NCBI GenBank assembly: GCA_000701725.1
Contig: JNJQ01000001.1
Span: 186,001 to 250,000 of the forward strand
Length of the DNA: 64,000 nt
Origin: Erysipelotrichaceae bacterium NK3D112
GTDB lineage: Bacteria > Bacillota_I > Bacilli_A > Erysipelotrichales > Erysipelotrichaceae
Reading direction: 5' to 3'
Shown here: in pieces, positions 36,950 through 45,859 of the stretch
Layout: every line of letters begins with the position of its first letter
Position numbering within the stretch: the stretch's first letter is position 1
Position numbers and translations under genes: made by a program
The notes under the pieces: generated by a model
What the model saw: the letters and a program-made list of their open reading frames with translations, nothing else
Told to the model about the DNA's origin: nothing
Databases searched by the model: none

Positions 36950-38010
36950 GAAAGAAGCTTCAAATCATACTGATGAGCCTGGTGATGATGCTGATGTGCG
37001 GCTGCGCCAATGTCAGAAGCGGAATCGTCTATACGGTTTATCCGGTCGGCTATCTGATCCAGCGTCTTGCCGGCAATACGGTCGATGCGGTTTCCCTGCA
37101 GGATCAGACCACGATTGTACAGAGAGCACAGATCCGTTCCGATTATCAGAACATTCTTGCAAAATATGCGATTCTGTTCCATATCGGCGATCTGGAACCC
37201 TATATCAGCGTTTACAGTGATGAGATCGCTTCCAGCGGGATCGTGCGCAATGATCTTTCCGTGCTCAATGCCGTTTATGAATTCAAGCGCTATACGCAGG
37301 TGATCACCGACGGGGAAATCTCCTATATCGAGTCCCCGTATTACAAAGGCACCGAATTTGATTCGGTGGATATGAACAAACTGGATCTGTATCTCTGGAA
37401 TGATCCGATTGCCATGCTTTCAATGGCGAAGGATATCTATTCCTATCTGGTCAGAACCTATCCGGAAAATGAGAATACCTACAAAGAAAATCTGGACAGA
37501 CTGGAAGCGGATCTGATCAATCTGGATGCCCAGTATCAGATGCTGGCGACATCACTGATCAACAATTCGCAGACCATCCGCTTTGTGTCGATGACGGCAA
37601 GCTTCGGCAACTGGCAGAAGACATACGGCTTCCAGGTTTACCCGGTGATTCTTTCCAGATTCGGCGTGCTGCCCGATGAAAAACAGCTGGAAATCATCAA
37701 GAACCGCATCATCCAGGATGATGTGCGCTATATCGTTTATGAACCCAACATGTCCGAGGATATGATCGAACTGTTCGACCGTCTGGAAAATGAGCTTCTT
37801 CTGACCAGAGTTGAGCTGAGCAATCTTTCCTCGCTTACCGAAGCGGAAATCGCGGACGGGCGGGATTATCTTTCTCTGATGTATGAGAATCTCAGTGTGC
37901 TGGAAACGATGAGGACTTCCAATACATCCACAGAGGCAAACCGCAGCACTGAGACAGAGGAAGAGACAGAAGAGCAGCCGATTGAAGAGCTGACAGGTGA
38001 CGGAGAATGA
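36946..38010 (+). CDS. ZnuA-like substrate-binding lipoprotein lacking metal ligands
   Basis: A 354-residue lipoprotein with a signal peptide and lipobox LMCGC (Cys about 19). The rest aligns in outline with ZnuA/TroA-type metal-binding proteins of ABC importers: VYTVYPVGYLIQRLAGN at the start and LSSLTEAEIADGRDYLSLMYENL near the end. The three His metal ligands are absent: the PHDWEP-type loop reads TTIVQRAQ, DPHVW reads LDLYLWNDP and SHAAFGY reads MTASFGNW. A Ser/Thr/Glu-rich tail ends the protein. No ABC permease is next to it. It is co-transcribed with the AI-2E gene and polA. Its ligand, if any, is unlikely to be zinc or manganese bound in the usual way. Confidence 0.75.
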   Translation: MRKKLQIILMSLVMMLMCGCANVRSGIVYTVYPVGYLIQRLAGNTVDAVSLQDQTTIVQRAQIRSDYQNILAKYAILFHIGDLEPYISVYSDEIASSGIVRNDLSVLNAVYEFKRYTQVITDGEISYIESPYYKGTEFDSVDMNKLDLYLWNDPIAMLSMAKDIYSYLVRTYPENENTYKENLDRLEADLINLDAQYQMLATSLINNSQTIRFVSMTASFGNWQKTYGFQVYPVILSRFGVLPDEKQLEIIKNRIIQDDVRYIVYEPNMSEDMIELFDRLENELLLTRVELSNLSSLTEAEIADGRDYLSLMYENLSVLETMRTSNTSTEANRSTETEEETEEQPIEELTGDGE

Positions 38011-40625
38011 AGAAATTACTGCTTGCGGACGGCAATTCGATGCTGTTCCGTGCATATTATGCGACCGCATACGGCAGACCGATGACAACCGCGCAGGGCT
38101 TGCCGACCAATGCCGTGTTCGGTTTTGTACAGATGATCCAGAAAGCCATTGAGACGGTTGAGCCGGATTCCGTGCTGATCGCTTTTGACGCGGGCAAACA
38201 TACATTCCGCCATGATCTTTATCCGGAATACAAGGGCGGCCGCAAACCGGCGCCGGATGATCTGGTTCCGCAGTTCCAGATGGTCCGCGACTGTCTGGAC
38301 GCTTTCGGCATCCGCTGGGTTGAAATGGCCGATATCGAGGCGGATGATCTGATCGGCACCGTTTCCAAAAAGAATCCTGATTTCAGCACGTATATTCTCA
38401 GCAGCGATCATGACCTGCTTCAATTGATTGATGACACAACATCCGTTCTTCTGATGAAGAAGGGAATCAGTGAAATGGATGTCATGACACCTGCTGTTCT
38501 AAAGGAACAGATGGGCATCGAGCCGCTTCAGATCATTGACATGAAAGGTCTGATGGGCGATAAGAGCGACAACATTCCCGGCATTCCGGGCATCGGTGAA
38601 AAGACCGCGCTGAAACTGCTTGGTGAATACGGCACCGTCGAAGAGGTCATTGCTCATGAGGATGAACTCAAAGGCGCATTATATAAAAAAGTCTCCTCAT
38701 CCCATGAGTCCGCGCTGCTTTCCAAAAAGCTTGCGACGATCAGAAGGGACGTGGATGTGACCATTGATGCGGATGATCTTGTTTTCCGCCCGGATTATAA
38801 ATCCCTTGTCCAGTTTCTCTTAAGCCTGGACATGAGACAGCTCGCTGCCCGTTTTGAGGAAATCGGCAATGCATATGAAACCGGTGAGCCTGAAACAAAG
38901 GAAGAAGTCAAAGAGGAAAGAATGCGGGTTTCCCGTGTTCCCGAAGAAATGCTTCAAAAGGATTTCGCGTTGTTTATCGATGATGACAGACGGTCTTTCC
39001 TGGAAAGTGAAATCCACGGCTTTGCGCTTTGCGACGGATCATCATCCGTTTATATCACTCTTGATGATGCCCTCAAAGACGATGCTTTCCTCAAAGCGCT
39101 GAAGAGCGACACCCCGCAAAAGTGCGGCTTTGACATCAAGCGTGCGATGCATCTGTGTGCTCATGCGGGCATTGAGATCAGCTGGCATGATGATGCGATG
39201 ATTCTTGCGGCGCTGTCTGATTCCACATTGACAAGCACCGAGAAGATCCGTGAAAAATTCGGACTCAGCACGGATGCGGGCTATGAGGAAGTATACGGAA
39301 AGCCGAACAAACCGGTCATGCTGGTGGATGAGGAAAAGCAGATGCTTTACGGCACTGCCGAGGCGCGCAATATCCTCACCCTGAAACAGCAGGCATACGA
39401 AACAATCAAAGAATACGAAATGGAAGAGCTCTACCGTGATATGGAGATGCCGCTGACGGAAATTCTTTTCCGCATGGAGGAAGTGGGCATTCATTGCGAA
39501 ATGGAAACCCTCAACACAATCGCGGATGAGACAATGGCGGAAATCACCAAGGAACAGACAGAGATCTATCGTCTTTGCGGACATGAATTCAATCTGAATT
39601 CGCCCAAGCAGCTTGGTGAGGTGCTCTTTGATGAGCTTGGTCTGCCCGGGGGAAAGAAGAAATCCACCTCCGCGGACAAGCTGGAAAAACTGGTCGGAAT
39701 CCATCCGGTGATTGAGCATATCCTGACTTACCGCAAGCTTTCCAAGATTTACAGCACCTATGCGGAAGGTCTTAAGAAATATATTTACAAGGATGGCAGA
39801 ATCCATACCATCTACAACCAGTGCGCCACCCAGACCGGCAGACTTTCCAGCAGTGAGCCGAATCTGCAGAATATCAGCGTGCGCGATGAGCAGGGCAGAC
39901 AGATCAGAAAGGCATTCCTGCCGGATCCCGGATGTGTGCTGATTTCAAGCGACTACCATCAGATCGAGCTGCGCATGCTGGCGGATATGGCGGATGAGAA
40001 GAGCCTGATCGAGGCATTCAATTCCGGTATTGATATCCATACCAAGACGGCGATGGATGTTTTTGACAAAACCGAAGATGAAGTCACACCGGAAGACAGA
40101 CGCAAAGCCAAGACTGTCAACTTCGGCATCGTCTACGGCATCAGCGATTTCGGTCTTGCCGAACAGCTGGGTGTTTCCAGATGGGAAGCGGCAGACTTTA
40201 TCGACAAATACTATGAAAAGTATCCCGGTATCAGGACTTATATGAACTCGCTGGTCAAGGACTGTGAGAAAAACGGCTATGTGACCACACTCTGCGGACG
40301 CAGAAGAGAAATTCCCGAAATCCGCAATGCCAACCGGATGGTCCGTGAATTCGGCAAGCGGGCGGCGATGAATGCGCCGATTCAGGGAAGCGCTGCAGAT
40401 CTGATCAAACTGGCGATGATTGATATCGACCGCATGATGAAAAATGCCGGCGTGAAGAGTCAGATGATTCTTCAGGTGCACGACGAACTGATTTTCAATG
40501 TGCCCGAGGATGAGATTGAAGAGATGAAGGATCTGATCAATGAAGGCATGGTCAATGCGATGAAGCTCAAGGTTCCGCTCAGTGCGGAATGCGCCATCGG
40601 CAAGACATGGTATGAGGCCAAATAA
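38007..40625 (+). CDS. polA: DNA polymerase I
   Basis: An 872-residue repair and Okazaki-fragment polymerase. The 5' nuclease domain covers residues 1-290 (LLLADGNSMLFRAYYA, DIEADDLIGT, GIPGIGEKTALKLLGEYG). The middle 3'-5' exonuclease-like domain lacks the acidic DxE residues, as in other Gram-positive enzymes, so it is probably without proofreading. The polymerase domain has DYHQIELRMLADM (motif A), KTVNFGIVYGISDFGL (motif B) and VHDELIF (motif C). The start overlaps the lipoprotein stop (ATGA). Confidence 0.97.
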   Translation: MKKLLLADGNSMLFRAYYATAYGRPMTTAQGLPTNAVFGFVQMIQKAIETVEPDSVLIAFDAGKHTFRHDLYPEYKGGRKPAPDDLVPQFQMVRDCLDAFGIRWVEMADIEADDLIGTVSKKNPDFSTYILSSDHDLLQLIDDTTSVLLMKKGISEMDVMTPAVLKEQMGIEPLQIIDMKGLMGDKSDNIPGIPGIGEKTALKLLGEYGTVEEVIAHEDELKGALYKKVSSSHESALLSKKLATIRRDVDVTIDADDLVFRPDYKSLVQFLLSLDMRQLAARFEEIGNAYETGEPETKEEVKEERMRVSRVPEEMLQKDFALFIDDDRRSFLESEIHGFALCDGSSSVYITLDDALKDDAFLKALKSDTPQKCGFDIKRAMHLCAHAGIEISWHDDAMILAALSDSTLTSTEKIREKFGLSTDAGYEEVYGKPNKPVMLVDEEKQMLYGTAEARNILTLKQQAYETIKEYEMEELYRDMEMPLTEILFRMEEVGIHCEMETLNTIADETMAEITKEQTEIYRLCGHEFNLNSPKQLGEVLFDELGLPGGKKKSTSADKLEKLVGIHPVIEHILTYRKLSKIYSTYAEGLKKYIYKDGRIHTIYNQCATQTGRLSSSEPNLQNISVRDEQGRQIRKAFLPDPGCVLISSDYHQIELRMLADMADEKSLIEAFNSGIDIHTKTAMDVFDKTEDEVTPEDRRKAKTVNFGIVYGISDFGLAEQLGVSRWEAADFIDKYYEKYPGIRTYMNSLVKDCEKNGYVTTLCGRRREIPEIRNANRMVREFGKRAAMNAPIQGSAADLIKLAMIDIDRMMKNAGVKSQMILQVHDELIFNVPEDEIEEMKDLINEGMVNAMKLKVPLSAECAIGKTWYEAK

Positions 40626-41431
40626 TGCCTGAACTGCCGGAAGTGGAAACGGTTCTGAGAACCCTCGAACATATGATCAAAGGCAGGCGCATCGAACATG
40701 TGGATGTGCGTTATGCAAAAACGGTGGAGGATGATCCGGCTGTCTTTGCAAAAAGGCTTGCCGGTGAGCATTTCAACGGCTTTGAAAGACGGGGGAAGTA
40801 TCTGATCTTCCGGATGGATACGCTGACTCTGGTTTCGCATCTGCGTATGGAAGGCAGATACTATGTGCAGAAACCGTCTGATCCGATCAACCGCCACATG
40901 CATGTGATCTTCGATCTGGATGACGGCTCTCAGCTGAGATATCATGACACCCGCAAATTCGGGCGGATGTTTCTGTGCGATAAGGATTATGATTTCTCAC
41001 ATTTCAACAATCTCGGACCCGAACCGTTTGATGAGGCGTTCTCGCAGGAATACATCCATGCATACCGGAAGGGACGCAGCGGACCGCTCAAGTCATTGCT
41101 GCTGGATCAGCACTTTGTGGCAGGCATCGGCAATATCTATGCCGATGAGATCCTCTCTGCCTGCGGATTAAGACCGGGCAGATCCTGCCGCAGAATCACA
41201 AAGAAGGATGAGGAAAACATCGTCCTTGAAACAAGAAGGATACTCACTGAGGCAATCGCGGCAGGCGGAACAACCATCCGCACCTATACGTCCTCACTGG
41301 GTGTTACCGGACTGTTCCAGAATGAATGCTGTGTGCATTCACAGAAGGTCTGCAGAAGATGCGGATCGGATATTCATATGAAATTCATCGGCGGCCGCAG
41401 CAGCTACTACTGCCCGCACTGCCAGAAATAA
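40625..41431 (+). CDS. mutM: Formamidopyrimidine-DNA glycosylase
   Basis: A 268-residue base-excision enzyme removing 8-oxoguanine and opened purines. The catalytic N-terminus is PELPEVETV (Pro 2, Glu 3), with the helix-two-turn-helix VAGIGNIYADEILSACGLRPG at about residue 165 and the zinc finger CRRCGSDIHMKFIGGRSSYYCPHCQ at the end. It follows polA directly, sharing one base, as in Bacillus. Confidence 0.97.
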   Translation: MPELPEVETVLRTLEHMIKGRRIEHVDVRYAKTVEDDPAVFAKRLAGEHFNGFERRGKYLIFRMDTLTLVSHLRMEGRYYVQKPSDPINRHMHVIFDLDDGSQLRYHDTRKFGRMFLCDKDYDFSHFNNLGPEPFDEAFSQEYIHAYRKGRSGPLKSLLLDQHFVAGIGNIYADEILSACGLRPGRSCRRITKKDEENIVLETRRILTEAIAAGGTTIRTYTSSLGVTGLFQNECCVHSQKVCRRCGSDIHMKFIGGRSSYYCPHCQK

Positions 41432-41447
41432 GAAAGAAGGAGGCCAT

Positions 41448-42062
41448 ATGCTGAAAATCGGCGTGACCGGCACCATCGCGGCCGGAAAGACATCTGTATC
41501 CATATTGCTGAAACGGCGCGGTTTCGCGGTTTTCAACAGCGATCAGTACGCAAAGATGGCCACCCATCACACCAACCCGTGTTTTGAAAAGATTATCGCT
41601 GCTTTCGGAGATGACCTGATTGATGCGGACGGGAATATTGAACGTCAGAAGCTTGCGGATGTGATCTTCCATGATGAAAATGCAAGACTCACGCTCAACG
41701 GCATCGTCCATCCATACGTGAAGCAGGGACTGCTGAAATTCTTTGAGCGCAACAGTGATCAGCCGGCCGTGTTCGCCGAGGTTCCGCTGCTGTTTGAAGC
41801 GGGATGGCAGGAGCTCTTTGATCATACTCTGGTGATCACCTGTGAGAGAAAAACGGCGATTGAGCGGATGATGAGAGACCGCGATTATACGGAAGAGGAA
41901 GCCAACGCGCGCTATGACAGCCAGATTGACATGCAGAAACAGATTGAACTGGCTGACCGTGTGATTTACAACGACGGCTCCTTAAGCGATCTGGATCATT
42001 CCGTCAATCTCTATATCAGAGATCTGAGAAAGGAGATCCGTCATGGAAATCAAAGCCTCTGA
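41448..42062 (+). CDS. coaE: Dephospho-CoA kinase
   Basis: A 204-residue P-loop kinase for the last step of CoA synthesis. The P loop is GVTGTIAAGKTSV (about residues 4-16), the substrate part DQYAKMA, and the lid ERMMRDRDYTEEEANARYDSQ. Length and motifs are typical. coaD, for the preceding step, is at 50255. The end overlaps dnaB by 20 bases. Confidence 0.96.
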   Translation: MLKIGVTGTIAAGKTSVSILLKRRGFAVFNSDQYAKMATHHTNPCFEKIIAAFGDDLIDADGNIERQKLADVIFHDENARLTLNGIVHPYVKQGLLKFFERNSDQPAVFAEVPLLFEAGWQELFDHTLVITCERKTAIERMMRDRDYTEEEANARYDSQIDMQKQIELADRVIYNDGSLSDLDHSVNLYIRDLRKEIRHGNQSL

Positions 42063-43236
42063 CACATACAGATGCGAACTGACCGGCGGACTTTCCTTTG
42101 AAAGCATGGTTTCCCTGATGGAACTGTATCAGCCTTTGATCAGCGCCCAGGCGGCAGTTGTCTATATGACCCTTGCGGCAGAGGCAAGCAGTTTGCGCAC
42201 CCAGCAGTCGCACAGCCGTCTCTTCGCGCTATGCGGCATTGATCCTCTGACTTTCGACCGTGCGATGGCAAAGCTTGAGGAATATATGCTGGTCAGGATC
42301 TACCGCAAGGAAAGCGAGAACAGGTCCAATTATATTTATGTGCTCAATCCGCCGATGAGCGCGAAAAGCTTCACCAACAGCGCCATCTTCATGAACCGCT
42401 ATATGAATGCCATGGGCAGCAAACAGATGGAGACAACCCTGTCCAAACTCAACAGCGACACACTCTCCACCCAGGGCTATCAGGATATCACCCGCACCGT
42501 GGTCCATACCTCACGCAAAGAGGAAGAGGATCTCAGCTATACAAAGGTCAAACCCCGCTACCGTTTCAGCGTGGATGATACGACGATCAACTTTGATTAT
42601 GAAAAATTCATCGCTTCCACCAGTCCGCTGGTCTATCCGGTGGAATTACGAACAACCGAGAATCTTTCATTGATCGGCAAGCTTGCCACCGTGTACGGAT
42701 TAAGTCCGGATCAGATGCGCATTCTTGTCAGCAGGTGCGTATCGCTCAGCACAATGGAATTCAACGCGGACAGACTGAAGATCCTGGCTGCCCGCACGGA
42801 AGGGGAAGTCACCAAGGCTTCCGATATCTACAGCCTCTCGCCGGTATCATTCCTGCAGGCAAAGCAGAACGGCGCCCAGGTCACACCCACCGACAAGAAA
42901 CTGATTGAACACCTTGCCATGGACATGCATTTTTCCAATGAGGTGATCAATGTCATGCTGGAATATATCCTCTCTGTCAGCTCCAACCGTCTTAATCCCA
43001 AATTCGTCGACATGGTCGCAGCCGAGTGGGCAAGGGATGGCATTGAGACAAAGGAACAGGCGCTGCTGGAAGCGAAGAAACAGATCCGCAAGACCAGTTC
43101 GCAGAAAACCAACATCCGCATTGACATGCCGGAATATATCCGCCAGCAGCAGGAAGGAAATCTTCCCAAATCCAAAAAAGCCACCGAGGAAACACTCAAC
43201 GCGGTCAGAGAGCTGCAGAATAAGATGAAGGACTGA
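42043..43236 (+). CDS. dnaB: Replication initiation and membrane attachment protein DnaB (Bacillus type)
   Basis: A 397-residue member of the DnaB/DnaD primosome family of low-GC Gram-positives, which helps DnaI load the replicative helicase at the origin; it is not the helicase of E. coli called DnaB. The N-terminal winged-helix region (LSFESMVSLMELYQPLISAQAAVVYMTL) and the C-terminal DDBH2 helical part (LAMDMHFSNEVINVMLEYILSVSSNRLNPKFVDMVAAEWARDGIETKEQALL) are visible. It is followed after 4 bases by dnaI. Confidence 0.93.
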   Translation: MEIKASDTYRCELTGGLSFESMVSLMELYQPLISAQAAVVYMTLAAEASSLRTQQSHSRLFALCGIDPLTFDRAMAKLEEYMLVRIYRKESENRSNYIYVLNPPMSAKSFTNSAIFMNRYMNAMGSKQMETTLSKLNSDTLSTQGYQDITRTVVHTSRKEEEDLSYTKVKPRYRFSVDDTTINFDYEKFIASTSPLVYPVELRTTENLSLIGKLATVYGLSPDQMRILVSRCVSLSTMEFNADRLKILAARTEGEVTKASDIYSLSPVSFLQAKQNGAQVTPTDKKLIEHLAMDMHFSNEVINVMLEYILSVSSNRLNPKFVDMVAAEWARDGIETKEQALLEAKKQIRKTSSQKTNIRIDMPEYIRQQQEGNLPKSKKATEETLNAVRELQNKMKD

Positions 43237-43240
43237 ATTT

Positions 43241-44152
43241 ATGGAAAAGCCATCATTTGATGAGATCAGGACAACGGACAAGCAGAAACAGGATACCGAA
43301 CGGCTGATCGCGCAGCTGCGCGACAACCCCGCCATCCAGTATCTTTTCAGGCGCAATGAGATTCCCGAGAAGTATCTGGAGATCGCTCCCTGGCGCTTAA
43401 GGCAGTGGCTGATTGATTTCAATCCCTGCCAGGGCTGCAAAGGACTGGAAAGATGCACCCAGAAGCAGAAAGGGTATTTCAATAACCTGACTTATGACGG
43501 TATACTGAAAAATGAGATAACACCCTGCCGGTATATGAAATCGGAACTCAAGGCACTCAGCCACAGAGATATGTACATCGTGAGCGATCTGCCTGAACGG
43601 TTATTGAAAGCAAGCTTCCGCACCATCGAGACATCGATGGAGGAAGAGGATTATCTTCTCATTCTGCATCAGGCGATGCAGCTGTCAAACGAATATAAAA
43701 GCTTCTATCTCCACGGCACCATGGGCAGCGGTAAAACCTACCTCGCCGCCTGCGCGTGCAACGAACATGCCCGCAACGGGGAGAAGGTCGCCTTTGTGCA
43801 TTATCCGACTTTCTGCACCCGCATGGCATCAATGTATTCCAGCGGCGAATACCGGGATGAGCTCAAGCGCATGCAGTATGCGGAATTCGCGGTCATCGAT
43901 GATATCGGGGCTGAGAATGTCACCGAATGGAACAGGGATTCGGTGTTGCTGCCGATCCTGAATGCGCGCTATGAGGCAAATCTGCCGACCTGGTTCACAT
44001 CCAACTGCGATATCGCAAGTCTTCGTGTTCATTATTCATTCAGCCGCGGCAAGCAGGAAGAGCTCAAGGCGGCAAGAATCATCGAGCGGATCACCAGCAT
44101 GTGCACGGTTGCCGTGTTAACCGGTGAAGACCGCAGAATCAAAGGGAAATAA
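43241..44152 (+). CDS. dnaI: Primosomal helicase loader DnaI
   Basis: A 303-residue AAA+ ATPase that loads the replicative helicase. The N-terminal zinc-binding part has CQGCKGLERC (about residues 64-73); the ATPase domain has Walker A LHGTMGSGKTYLA (about 160) and Walker B FAVIDDIGAE (about 212), with an arginine-finger region near FSRGKQEELKAARIIERI. The pair dnaB-dnaI matches Bacillus. Confidence 0.95.
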   Translation: MEKPSFDEIRTTDKQKQDTERLIAQLRDNPAIQYLFRRNEIPEKYLEIAPWRLRQWLIDFNPCQGCKGLERCTQKQKGYFNNLTYDGILKNEITPCRYMKSELKALSHRDMYIVSDLPERLLKASFRTIETSMEEEDYLLILHQAMQLSNEYKSFYLHGTMGSGKTYLAACACNEHARNGEKVAFVHYPTFCTRMASMYSSGEYRDELKRMQYAEFAVIDDIGAENVTEWNRDSVLLPILNARYEANLPTWFTSNCDIASLRVHYSFSRGKQEELKAARIIERITSMCTVAVLTGEDRRIKGK

Positions 44153-44195
44153 CAGCACTTCAGCTGAATCTTAATCAACAATCATGGAGGACAGT

Positions 44196-45158
44196 ATGGT
44201 TAGAAAGATTGGGGTATTAACATCAGGCGGCGATGCGCCGGGCATGAACGCGGCAATCCGCGCCGTAACAAGAATCGCTTTGAACAATGGTGTTGAGGTG
44301 GTCGGTGTCAAAAACGGCTACCGCGGACTTCTGGAAGAGACATTCATTCCGATGGAAAGAAGCTCCGTTTCGGACATTCTTGACCGCGGCGGAACATTCC
44401 TCGGTTCGGCAAGACTTCCTGAATTCAGAGAGAATGAAATCCAGGATCAGTGTGTCAAGCACATGCACAGAGCAGGCATTGACGCCCTGGTTGTCATCGG
44501 CGGCGACGGTTCCTATCGCGGCGCACTCGCTCTGACAAAGAAGGGCATCAACTGCATCGGTCTGCCGGGCACCATTGACAATGACATTCCGGGAACCGAT
44601 CTGACCATCGGCTTTGACACTGCGCTGCGCACATGCGTGGAGAACGTCGACAAACTGCGTGACACATCCAGCTCCCATCACCGCTGCTCCATCGTTGAGG
44701 TTATGGGCAACCATTGCGGCGACCTGGCTCTTTATACAGCGATTTCATGCGGTGCTGAAATGGTCATCACACCGGAGACCGGATATGATGAGATTGAAGT
44801 GCTTGAGCGTCTGAGATATCTTGGCAACGCGGTCAGAAAGAACCATGCGATCGTGATCATTTCCGAAAAGATCACTGACGTCGAGGCACTGGCCAAGAAG
44901 GTATCCCAGCATACCGAATTCAGCGGCAGAGCGACAGTTCTCGGCCATATCCAGCGAGGCGGAAGCCCGACTCCGAGCGATCGTATGCTGGCCAGCCGCA
45001 TGGGTGAAAAAGCGGTTGACCTGCTGATGGAAGGCATCGGCGGACAGTGTGTGGGCATCATTGACAACAGCCTGACCAGCATGCCGATTCAGGAAGCGCT
45101 GGAAAGACCGAAGGCAAGCCGCAAGCATCTGTACAGACTGTTTGACCGTCTTGTATGA
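44196..45158 (+). CDS. pfkA: ATP-dependent 6-phosphofructokinase
   Basis: A 320-residue glycolytic enzyme phosphorylating fructose-6-phosphate. ATP-binding GVLTSGGDAPGMNAAIR at the N-terminus and GGDGSYRGAL (about 102, with the Gly typical of ATP-using enzymes), catalytic GLPGTIDNDIPGTD (about 123-136), and LGHIQRGGSPTPSDR (about 242). Start ATG 44196 was chosen over 44184 because GGAGG lies 5 bases upstream. It follows dnaI by 43 bases with no terminator between them. Confidence 0.97.
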   Translation: MVRKIGVLTSGGDAPGMNAAIRAVTRIALNNGVEVVGVKNGYRGLLEETFIPMERSSVSDILDRGGTFLGSARLPEFRENEIQDQCVKHMHRAGIDALVVIGGDGSYRGALALTKKGINCIGLPGTIDNDIPGTDLTIGFDTALRTCVENVDKLRDTSSSHHRCSIVEVMGNHCGDLALYTAISCGAEMVITPETGYDEIEVLERLRYLGNAVRKNHAIVIISEKITDVEALAKKVSQHTEFSGRATVLGHIQRGGSPTPSDRMLASRMGEKAVDLLMEGIGGQCVGIIDNSLTSMPIQEALERPKASRKHLYRLFDRLV

Positions 45159-45178
45159 TTTCATAAAGGAAGAAAACC

Positions 45179-45808
45179 ATGGCAGAAGTCAGAATTGAAT
45201 CCTTTGGCCATTCCTGTTTCCGCATCACTTACAATGGGAAAAGCGCGGTTCTCGACCCGTATGAAAATGACAGTGTTCCCGGGCTGAAACTTCCTGAAAA
45301 CATTGAGGCGGACTGCGTATACTGTTCCCATGGACATGGCGACCATAATGCAGCCCATCTGATCCGGACTGCAGTACCTGAAACTGACGGTTTCGCAATG
45401 ACGTTTATCACGGTGCCCCATGATGATGCGGGCGGCGCCTTAAGGGGAATGAACCGCATCACATTCATGCATGCAGGAAACTGCCGGATTGTTCATATGG
45501 GCGATATCGGCAGACTGCCGACGGATGAAGAATATCAGAAGCTTTGCGGAGTGGATGTTATGCTGATACCGGTTGGCGGCCATTACACCATTGACGCTGC
45601 GCAGGCTGCTGAAATCATTTCAAAGGCAAAACCGAAGCTGAGTATCCTCATGCATTTCCGCAAGGGAAACAGGGGATATGGCGTGATCGCGGATATCAAT
45701 GATGTGAAAAAGGCATTCCCGTCTCTGAAGGAATTCGATGAGACTTCCGTCTGCTTTGATGAGAATGAGGTTCCCGAAGAAATCATCACCCTTGAACCGG
45801 TTCAATAA
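45179..45808 (+). CDS. Metal-dependent hydrolase, metallo-beta-lactamase fold (UPF0173-like)
   Basis: A 209-residue protein with the beta-lactamase-fold metal motif YCSHGHGDHNAAH (about residue 42-54) and the N-terminal IESFGHSCFRITYNGKSAVLDPY that marks the UPF0173/YtkL group. Later His/Asp ligands lie in VHMGDIG and PVGGHYTID. The substrate is unknown. It follows pfkA by 20 bases and is likely co-transcribed. A bidirectional terminator follows. Confidence 0.88.
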   Translation: MAEVRIESFGHSCFRITYNGKSAVLDPYENDSVPGLKLPENIEADCVYCSHGHGDHNAAHLIRTAVPETDGFAMTFITVPHDDAGGALRGMNRITFMHAGNCRIVHMGDIGRLPTDEEYQKLCGVDVMLIPVGGHYTIDAAQAAEIISKAKPKLSILMHFRKGNRGYGVIADINDVKKAFPSLKEFDETSVCFDENEVPEEIITLEPVQ

Positions 45809-45829
45809 TCATTTACAACTCATAAAGAA

Positions 45830-45852
45830 AAGACCTGCCGGCGGCAGGTCTT
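45830..45852. terminator. Bidirectional terminator between the hydrolase gene and rnj
   Basis: AAGACCTGCC-N3-GGCAGGTCTT perfect stem, with A-rich and T-rich sides. Confidence 0.88.
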
Positions 45853-45859
45853 GCTTTGT

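Noticed and set aside
38800-39350. Active proofreading domain in DNA polymerase I
   Set aside because: The acidic DxE and later Asp residues of the 3'-5' exonuclease site are not found in this part of the protein.
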